DNA of 64,000 nucleotides, from the NCBI GenBank assembly GCA_964023205.1, contig OZ026848.1:32351912-32415911 (forward strand). Reading direction: 5' to 3'. A model generated the notes under the pieces. That model was given only the letters and a program-made list of their open reading frames with translations, was not told the origin of the DNA and did not search any database. Position numbers and translations under genes: made by a program. Of the stretch, positions 1 through 9,300 are shown piece after piece. Origin of the DNA: Lutraria lutraria (lineage: Eukaryota; Mollusca; Bivalvia; Venerida; Mactridae). The first letter of the stretch is position 1. Each line of letters starts with the position of its first letter.

Positions 1-60
1 GAATCTATCTACCTGTTTCATAACTAGAACTGCCACATAGTGACTTAAAATACCCCCATA

Positions 61-1200
61 TACCACCTTGTCACAGATCCGAGTGTGACCTTGACCTTGG
101 AGATATTGATGTAATTCTTTCGCATGACACACTGTCCCATGATGGTGAACAAATGTACCAAGCAATCAAAAAATCTCACATTGAATGACATAGTTATGGC
201 CCGTACAAGCTCATTTTTTACATTTGACCTCCAAGTGTGACCTTGACCTTGGAGATATTGACGTAATTCTTCCGCATAACACACAGTCCGATGATGGTGA
301 ACAAATGTACCAAGCAATTAAAAAATCTCACATTGAATTATCTAGTTATGGCCCGTACAAGCTCATTTTTTACATTTTACCTCCAAGTGTGACCTTGACC
401 TTGGAGATATTGACGTAATTCTTTCGCATGACACACAGTCCGATGATGGTGAACAAATGTACCAAGCAATTAAAAAATCTCACATTGAATTATCTAGTTA
501 TGGCCCGTACAAGCTCATTTTTTACATTTGACCTCCAAGTGTGACCTTGACCTTGGAGATATTGACGTAATTCTTTCGCATGACACACAGTCCGATGATG
601 GTGAACAAATGTACCAAGCAATTAAAAAATCTCACATTGAATTATCTAGTTATGGCCCGTACAAGCTCATTTTTTACATTTTACCTCCAAGTGTGACCTT
701 GACCTTGGAGATATTGACGTAATTCTTTCGCATGACACACAGTCCGATGATGGTGAACAAATGTACCAAGCAATTAAAAAATCTCACAATGAATGACATA
801 GTTATGGCCCGTACAAGCTCATTTTTTACATTTGACCTCCAAGTGTGACCTTGGAGATATTGACGTAATTCTTTCGCATGACACACAGTCCCATGATGGT
901 GAACAAATGTACCAAGCAATTAAAAAATCTCACAATGAATGACATAGTTAATGCCCGTACAAGCTCATTTTTTACATTTGACCTCCAAGTGTGACCTTGA
1001 CCTTGGAGATATTGACGTAATTCTTTCGCATGACACACTGTCCCATGATGGTGAACAAATGTACCAAGCAATTAAAAAATCTCACAATGAATGACATAGT
1101 TATGGCCCGTACAAGCTCATTTTTTACCTTTGACCTCCAAGTGTGACCTTGACCTTGGAGATATTGACGTAATTCTTTCGCATGACACACCGTCCCATGA
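61..1200. repeat. Tandem array of a 152-bp unit ('GACCTTGACCTT' repeat)
   Basis: The block beginning CCTCCAAGTGTGACCTTGAC recurs at about 229, 381, 533, 685 and 837, a constant 152-bp step, with slightly shorter units near 983 and 1133. Units differ by scattered substitutions. The motif is typical of dispersed bivalve repeats. Open frames here on both strands are periodic and non-coding. Confidence 0.9.
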
Positions 1201-1345
1201 TGGTGAACAAAAGTACCAAGTAATGAAAAAGTTCTTTAATCCATAGAGAAGTTACAGTGCGGACAAGTTTCGGGTCAGACCGACCGACCGACAAAGTGAC
1301 TCCTATATAGCCCCCCCCCCCCCCTACCAATGGTAGTGGGGATAT
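1201..1345 (+). repeat. Tail of the same dispersed repeat
   Basis: After the last 152-bp unit the sequence runs into GACCGACCGACCGAC, AAAGTGACTCCTATATAG and a C tract. The same tail style recurs near 7250-7330, 30410-30480, 47575-47640 and 57390, which marks a dispersed family. Confidence 0.75.
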
Positions 1346-1850
1346 AATTATAAAAGTCTAATCTATTGCAATGTACTGCACCACAGATTTTGTTTTTTCA
1401 TATAAGGTGCAAAAATAACTGTTTGTTTCTGGTTACCAGACCTACATTATTTTTTCCCGCGACCCAAGATTTTTTATTAGGCCTGAAGAATGGTACATCG
1501 ATTATTTCACTTTTTTTACCTTTTCACACGCTTTCAAGGGCAAAAAAGCCCCGATTTACCGACCCTATTTTTAATGAGACATAACAAGAAACAATCATTT
1601 TTAGGCCTAAGTAGAAATATAATATGGACTGTACACAGGTGGTAAGCATATAATTCTAAATCATAATCTTGATAATTTACTTGGATAGATCAGTTGATTT
1701 ATGGCCACCTTTGACAACTGCTTCAAAAATATATGAATTTCTACAATGTCAATGAATATATATTTTGTAATGTCAATGAGAAACACTAAATTAGACACAA
1801 TAAAACCTGTGAAGTTTAAAGCACTACTAATAACCAAATGTGCGTAATTT

Positions 1851-1864
1851 GTCACCATAGCAAC
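1851..1864 (+). promoter_or_regulatory. X-box-like RFX site
   Basis: GTCACCATAGCAAC fits the RFX X-box consensus GTNRCC-N(0-3)-RGYAAC exactly, with a 2-nt spacer. RFX factors drive ciliary genes, and the neighbouring gene is a ciliary LRR protein. The site is 3' of that gene, so function is only inferred. Confidence 0.35.
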
Positions 1865-2250
1865 CACAAAGAAATAGTGAAAGCTCTTATATTAAATTAA
1901 TATTTGTAAAACTAATTCCAATATGAAAACATAATTAATCTTGGAGATAATTTAAGACATAACATTAATAATGCTTAGCACTGATGGACTCAGCCTCATA
2001 TTACAGCTTATAGTCTCAAATAGAAGTAAACCAATTAAAAGTTAATTCCAAAACTACACAGTGTAAAATAATCATAATTAGAATGGTGGTTTCAGCACTA
2101 TCCGATTTCATGTTTCAAGGGTGAGTTCAATGTAGAAGTGGAAATGTTCATGATGTGATCTGGGTAAAATAATTATAGTAAATGATGCATGAAATATAAC
2201 ATAAGTTAAAGCAATCATTGATGCAGATATAAAAGCAACAATTTCTTGTA

Positions 2251-2404
2251 CAGTCAAACTGTGAACTAAGGCCACCCTTGGGAAAGACATAATGTGGCCT
2301 TTATTGACAGGTGGCCTTAATTTGGTAGACGTTTCAAATAATCAGTGATCATTTTTAAAAGAATGGCCTTTATTTGGAGGTGACTGCTAACACAGGTTGG
2401 ATTG
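2251..2404. mobile_element. Short MITE with CAGTCAAAC-type ends and TA flanks
   Basis: The element starts CAGTCAAACTGTG next to TA and ends CACAGGTTGGATTG next to TA, so the ends are imperfect inverted repeats and the TA looks like a target duplication. The interior has the GGCCTTTATTGACAGG motif. Related copies lie near 31795-31915 and at 55080-55379. TA target and CAG ends suggest a Tc1/mariner or pogo-type MITE. Confidence 0.6.
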
Positions 2405-2853
2405 TATATTACTGAACAACATGACCTTCAAATTAAGGATGACCTTTGGTCACAGGTTGGACAGTGTATGCACAGAGAATGGTCAATTTGAGACAACATG
2501 AAGGTGGTGTTACCTGATAAGTAAACCGTACCAGCATCAGGGACAATATCATTTTCAGATCACATAATAACATGGTTGTGATCTTGCAATCCAGAAACAA
2601 AAGACACAAGTTACTGGTGTTGTTTGCAACACCCAAGTCCCCTACAGGTTGGGCCTTGACACTAATTGACTGGCCAGAGAAATCCTTAAATTTGGAACTG
2701 TTGAGGCAAAGAATATCCATGCCTGGGTATTACATTATCTCAATACTGTCATCTTTTTATGTACTTACTCACATACTAACCTAGCTTGTAAAGTGTTGAC
2801 GTTATCTGATATCACAAGATTAAGATTTTGTGGCCATATTTTGATTTTTTTCT

Positions 2854-2867
2854 GTTACCATAGCAAC
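2854..2867 (+). promoter_or_regulatory. Second X-box-like RFX site
   Basis: GTTACCATAGCAAC again matches the X-box consensus perfectly, about 1 kb from the first. Both are followed by CCACAA, so the pair could be remnants of one dispersed repeat rather than independent enhancers. Confidence 0.35.
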
Positions 2868-3353
2868 CACAATTATGAAGGGTATTCATATTTGTTATCC
2901 TAGTGCACAAATCTAAAAACATGACTCTTCATTAAAACTTTGAGAAAACCTTCCAGCAGTGTGTTCACAGACATGTTTTACAGGCTAATTTGAGAAAAAA
3001 GGAACAGTGAGTGATATTTTATATTCAACTGCATCATGGTGTTGACATTGTTTTTGTAAATTGTTCATTGTGTATAAACAAGTATGTATAATATGATTAT
3101 ATCTTATGTATTAGTAACCTATAATGTTTAGATCAAGACTCAGGCATGATTATTAACAGCATGTTTTTTTACCAAGAAAGTGAACTTATAGCCAGCATCT
3201 TCCCCTCGAAAAATAAGCAATATCTAAAAAAATATATATTTCCCCTATTTGCATTATAAATATTCTCCAAATTTGCCTCTTTCGTGTCATTTACCCCCAC
3301 CCTTATCCAGCGTCCAGTGTCATCCCCTTTTCCTTAAAAAAAACCCCTCTTGA

Positions 3354-6300
3354 TTAAATACTGAAAGATTTACCAAATTTTCCATCATCAGAACTTGCTG
3401 TCTGTCTGGCATCTTCCTCCTCCTCTTCTTCCTCCTCCTCCTCCTCATCATCAGACACATCTAACCCGACAGATCTTTTTTCATCACTTGTGATATCTGT
3501 ATGGTCTAATTGCTTCAATTTTGGTAAATCATGCACCATCTTTAACCTTGACAGAAAGAATTCTTAAATTAGGTAATCCATAAAAAATTGTTGGTTGGCA
3601 GTTAAACTTACCCAAACTTTTTACTCAGGACTTGTCAGAAACAAGAAAAATTCTGAACTAGACTGTTTACGGGATAAAAAAAGATACAGAATAAAAGATA
3701 ATTAGATTAATTACCATTTTATTTGTTAACATTCCACTTGTAAATTGTTATTTAGGATATTCCTGATTACAATACAGCGAATCCTGTTTACACATAGGTT
3801 TCTGCTTACAGAGGATCTTGATTATAGAGATTTTTGTGATAGAGAAACAATTCAGCAAAATTTGTTAACTTAAAGTATTTATGCAGGACAGGCCAATTCA
3901 CAGATGATCAGGACTAGCTGTTACTGGTAATATATTTCAGAAAGACTACATCTAGCTAGTTATGAAAGCGAACGCGAAGAAGAAGAAGACAGTTATGAAG
4001 TTTACCTGTAATTTGGATACTTAGAACATGGGTTTCCCTGTAGATTTAATATGATAACACTTGTTGGAACTTCGCCTGAAATGATAGAACAACAATCTTA
4101 TCTTAGAGCAACAATTTCTCTAATTAAGAATGATTGGTTAACTAAAGGCCATCCAATGAATTAACAGCAATCTGACAAAGGTAAACCAATGGATTTGCAG
4201 CAATCTGATAAAGGTCAACCAATGGATTTGCAGCAATCTGATAAAGGTCAACCAATGGATTTGCAGCAATCTGATAAAGGTCAACCAATGGATTTGCAGC
4301 AATCAGATAAAGGTAAACCAATGGATTTGCAGCAATCTGATAAAGGTCAACCAATGGATTTGCAGCAATCAGATAAATGTAAACCAATGGATTTGCAGCA
4401 ATCTGATAAAGGTCATCCAATGGATCTGCAGCAGTCTGATAAAGGTCAACCAATGGATTTGCAGCAATCTGATAAAAGTCATCCAATGGATTTGCAGCAA
4501 TCTGATAAAGGTCATCCAATGGATTTGCAGCAATATGATAAAGGTAAACCAATGGATTTGCAGCAGTCTGATAAAGGTCATCCAATGGATTTGCAGCAAT
4601 ATGATAAAGTTGCAGCAATCTGCTAAAAGTCAACCAATGGATTTGCAGCAATCTGCTAAAGGTCAACCAGTGGATTTGCATCAATCTGCTAAAGGTCAAC
4701 CAATGGATTTGCAGCAATCTGATAAAGGTCAACCAATGGATTTGCAGCAATCTGATAAAGGTCAACCAATGGATTTGCAGCAGTCTGATAAAGGTCAACC
4801 AATGGATTGGCAGCAATCTGATAAAGGTCAACCAATGGATTTGCAGCAATCTAATAATGGTCAACCAATGGATTTGCAGCAATCTGATAAAGGTCAACCA
4901 ATGGATTTGCAGCAATCTGATAAAGGTCAACCAAAGGATTTGCAGCAATCTGATAAAGGTCAACCAATGGATTTGCAGCAATCTGATAAAGGTAAACTAA
5001 AGGATTTGCAGCAATCTGATAAAGGTCACTATACACTTGTTACATGAGTCAAACATTAAGTTGATAAACAAGCAGTTGATAATAACCACAAATTTAAACA
5101 TGCTTGATAATAATCATAACCAATCTATACATCAAAATCTAGGGTTTTTCTTTATGTTTTGGGGAAGGCGCCTTAGAAATGGGGATAAAACAGTAGATAG
5201 AAGCCTCTTTTGGGGAAATAATTCTTGGCTGAAACCAATTTGAGGAACGAAATTTCAAGGAGTAAATTGGAAATTAAAATTGTATGATTTCAAAGAAATT
5301 ATCAGAGGGAAGGCATCCTTTACAGGCTATAACTAAACCCCTGAAATCCCAGGCTTTTTTAAATGGAAGAGTCAACCTTGATATTAGACTGAAATAAATC
5401 AAAGGCAGTTTCATATTCAATTTGAAATGGAAAGCAAAAATATTTGGTGGCACTTTAAAATATAAAGGATAAAAATTCTGGCCCAATCATTGTCAGAAAA
5501 ATGGAACATATGGAAAAAATCAACCAAACTTACTTGTTTCAACATCAGAAATTTGATTCTCAGACAGATCTAGGCATAATAATTTCTTTAGATGTCCTAG
5601 GTTTTCTATTTTACTGATCTTATTATTAGCCAGTGATATAAAACTTAGATTCTTTAAACATTCCAGATTCTGTATGCTGTCAATAAGGTTCTAAAATAAA
5701 AAAGTTATAAAACAGAAAAAAATCAGAATTTTTTACACGTTTACAAATAATTTTTGCTATCAACACTTAAATTCTTATGAATTATAATAAGGAAATCAAT
5801 GTTGTTCTACGTAAAAATTACAATATGGCATCCCAGAATGTGATAATGATGAAGATCAAGAACAAATATAAATATAGGTCAGGAGGACACGAATGCCCCA
5901 CTGAGAGCTGAGTCAAAAAGGGGCCATAACTACTGTGAAAATGTTTGGAATATGGAAATCTAACTTGACCTGTATTTTAATATTATACACCTTCATGTAA
6001 AATATGAAACCAATCCATGAAATAGTTCTTATGTTATCACTAAGAGACCAAAATGTAAATGGATGTATACACATTCTTCGAATGGCAGGGGCATAAAAAG
6101 ATAACATATTGCTAAGTGAGACAATAGTTCAACAATCTATGTTTGCTGCAATAATTGGAACTATGATATTGATCCAGATTATTCATCTTTAATGAAAACC
6201 AACCTTTGATAATTAAAGTCCCATAATCATATAAATTTATCAGTCGTAATAGTTTCTATTTGTCCTATAACATCGCGTGCATACATTATAGCAAGAAAAA

Positions 6301-9300
6301 ATGTTTCCAAAACCATTATCTTATTTTTTTCAATATCATTGAAATAAATACTATTTATAGAACAGCTGTGTTTTACCGCAGTCAAGTTATGCACATGGCA
6401 TAAAGTGACGTCACGCGCTCTATATATTTCAAGTTTACAAAAGCAAAATTCACAGTGAAATGAGTGTTTTTAGAAGAAAAGGGGCTTGTTTCGTCGGTAA
6501 TAATTATCTTGGGATAGTATCAGCAATTGTTTGTTTTTTGCATATATTTTGTACACCAAAAAGCTAATGGGACTTTAAACAGGTCTTCCTTGTGTTGGTT
6601 CATCAAAGTTTTACAGTTTTTGTTTATTGTAGTTCAGTGAAAGAGACTGACAGCAGACATATTTACAACTAAGACTTTTTAAGATACTTACACATTGCAG
6701 ATATAAGTTAGTGCATTTGTCACCTAACAGTTCCAAACTGTCAATCTCACCAATTCTTTCCCTGTCAAGTCTGAGGTGGGTGATCTTGTTTAATGAATTA
6801 ATACTACAATAAAGACATAATCTTAGCAGTTGAATAAAATGCTAGAACTATACTCATGGAAAAAGTCTAGTCTGGTCTATGAAAATTGCAATATCTTTTT
6901 TTTCGTTTACTATTGTACGTTTATAAAAATAGTACCATTGTAAAGAAAATGCTATGAGTCATTCATTGGTACAACTTGCTAAACCGGTTTTAATTAGAGA
7001 CGATAAATTGTAAGCTAATTACAACTAGAGCTGTGACAGAGGTGACTAATACCACCCCCGCCACTTTGACACTAATACTGCAATAGTACACTATATGGCT
7101 AAGTTCAGGGGGACATAACTCTGCAATGAGTGCATCGCTGGGCATGAAAATTGTGTCTTGCACATATAAACTTGCTGGTGATAACATATACCAAGTTTCA
7201 TTGCATTAGCTTAAAAAATGTGGAAGTAGTTTGCTCCACAATATGTGGATGGACAGACGGACCGACCAACCGACCGACAGAGTGACTCCAATATACCCCC
7301 TCTCAAAATTTTGTTTGTGGGGGTATAAAGATGTGGCTTTTCTGGTATTAAAATAATCACTGACACATTGATTATTATCATGATTGTAAAATATCTTAAA
7401 TTATTGTATACTGTATAAAAACACCTCAAATATAGAGTTAGTAATTAGAATTAAAGTTGATTTGGATTTTTGTAAGGAACAACTGAACAATATATATATA
7501 TATATCATGAAATATTCAGACCAAGTATATTTTAAAAATGAAGGCAAATTGATAGAAATTTCCAATAGTTCAGCAAATATTTACCACTAGCTATTTCTAA
7601 CAAATGGTTTAAACCAGTACTATATTTTATAAATTAATTAAAAACTTTAATTTGTACATGACAGGTTCATACACACACATTTATATAACAATAATTGAGG
7701 TTGGAATTAAAGTTATCAACGTACATCTCTTCCTGGTTAGATTTCTGTGCATCAACTGGTAGATGACGCTTACAGATCAAGTGAAGTGATAATCTAACTG
7801 GCTTCTCAATTTCTGTAAAAAAAAACCATAAAAAAGATCATATAAAGTTGAGATCGGCATCAGGGGTTTTCTTCATGTTTTCATAATTTGAGGAAGGCGC
7901 CCTCGCCCTTACTAGGGGAATGAACTAGCGGGTTGAAGCCTCTTTTGGGAAAAAAAACAATCTCGTCTGAAACTAATTTTGGGAATGAAATTTCTAGGAG
8001 CAAATTGGAAAATTTAGGAAAATTGCATGATTTCAAAGAAATTTTCAGTGGGAAGGGCACCCTTTACACCTTTACAGGTTGGCGACCTACAATTTTGGAC
8101 GACCATCAAATCTGGACACCCGCTAAAACGCTTTATTTCGGCGTTCAATTAGATCATCCTTTGTCGATCACTCAAGCGCTTTATTTTGCAACAACCAAGA
8201 TCAACAACTTCAATGAAATGCAAGAATATTTGATAGAAATGCTGCATTTACATTATCTGCCGGTTATTAACATATGCGTTCATGGGGGAAGTCTAATTAA
8301 GTGCAATGTGCATGCGCAAGTATTTTAGTGAGGCTTGGATAAATTCAAAAGGGTCAAATATTAGAACATATGAAGCAGACGAACATTTCCTAAAAAAAGA
8401 TAACTGATAAAAAAACTTATAATGATTAACCATCATATTATGACAAACATTGATTTTTTACCTGCAGTCCGTAACTGCACATTTTAATGATATGGTACAG
8501 TATGTGTTTATTTTGATACATCCTTGTATGCAGGGGAGAGAATTTGTATATATAGAATAATACATATTTAAGTAATATACTTCACTGTGCGAATACCAGG
8601 TGACTTTTTGCTAAGGTTGGGTGCTCCAACAATGGCGGATTCCATCGATTCAGGTAAGATTTTTCATCCTTGTAGTCTCATATGTACTTTATATTAAAAA
8701 AGCTCTTCGCTAGAGCCCGGCCATTTCAAAAACTCACCCTCGGTTGTAGATTATTTAGCATAATATCCCCTAGTTAATTCGTAAAGTGTCACCGCGCATT
8801 TTTCATATACACAATGTAAGTGGCTAATGTGGGGTGAATTTTTTATATTTTAAGGAATTATCCCCTTTGGGCGGATTTACATGGTTGTTAATTTGGCGCA
8901 TGATAACAAAACGCCTTTCTAACACGTTAGAATCAAATAGTGTCGGTTAATTCTCCAATTTGAGATGTTATGGTCAGGGAGATGACAATGCTTATGATGG
9001 GTGACAAAAATATTATGCTAATGTTGGGTGAAAATGCTAAGGATGGGTGTCATAAAAATGTAAAAACTTTCATTCTTGTTAACTGGCTCCAGATATGCCT
9101 TTTTCACAAATTTTAATTTTATCGGTCGACACTTAATCAGAAGTCATTGTCGAAGAATATGGATATCTTGTTTATAACGTAAGTGATCAGTGATTATTTG
9201 CAATGTTTTCTGATTTCAGGTGTAAAGTGTGTCAAAAAGAGGTAAACTTGTCATATCACGCTGCGAACCGACTCGAAAAAGACTTTCAGTACAAAAAAAC

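Larger units (their letters stand above)
1346..3353. other. Downstream flank of LRRC46, no recognised exon
   Basis: AT-rich sequence on the 3' side of LRRC46. It holds a short MITE (2251-2404) and two X-box-like sites (1851, 2854). A minus-strand open stretch around 2500-2720 ends in a donor-like CAG/GTAACA but matches nothing I know. Further LRRC46 exons here or beyond the left edge cannot be excluded. Confidence 0.4.

Noticed and set aside
4142..5047. Long open frames on both strands that look like a repetitive protein
   Set aside because: They come from a 33-bp tandem repeat between LRRC46 exons 4 and 5. Several frames are open at once.
8459..8530. Alternative LRRC46 first exon with a CAG/GTAAAA donor on the minus strand
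   Set aside because: Both in-frame ATGs end in phase 0, while exon 2 requires phase 1.
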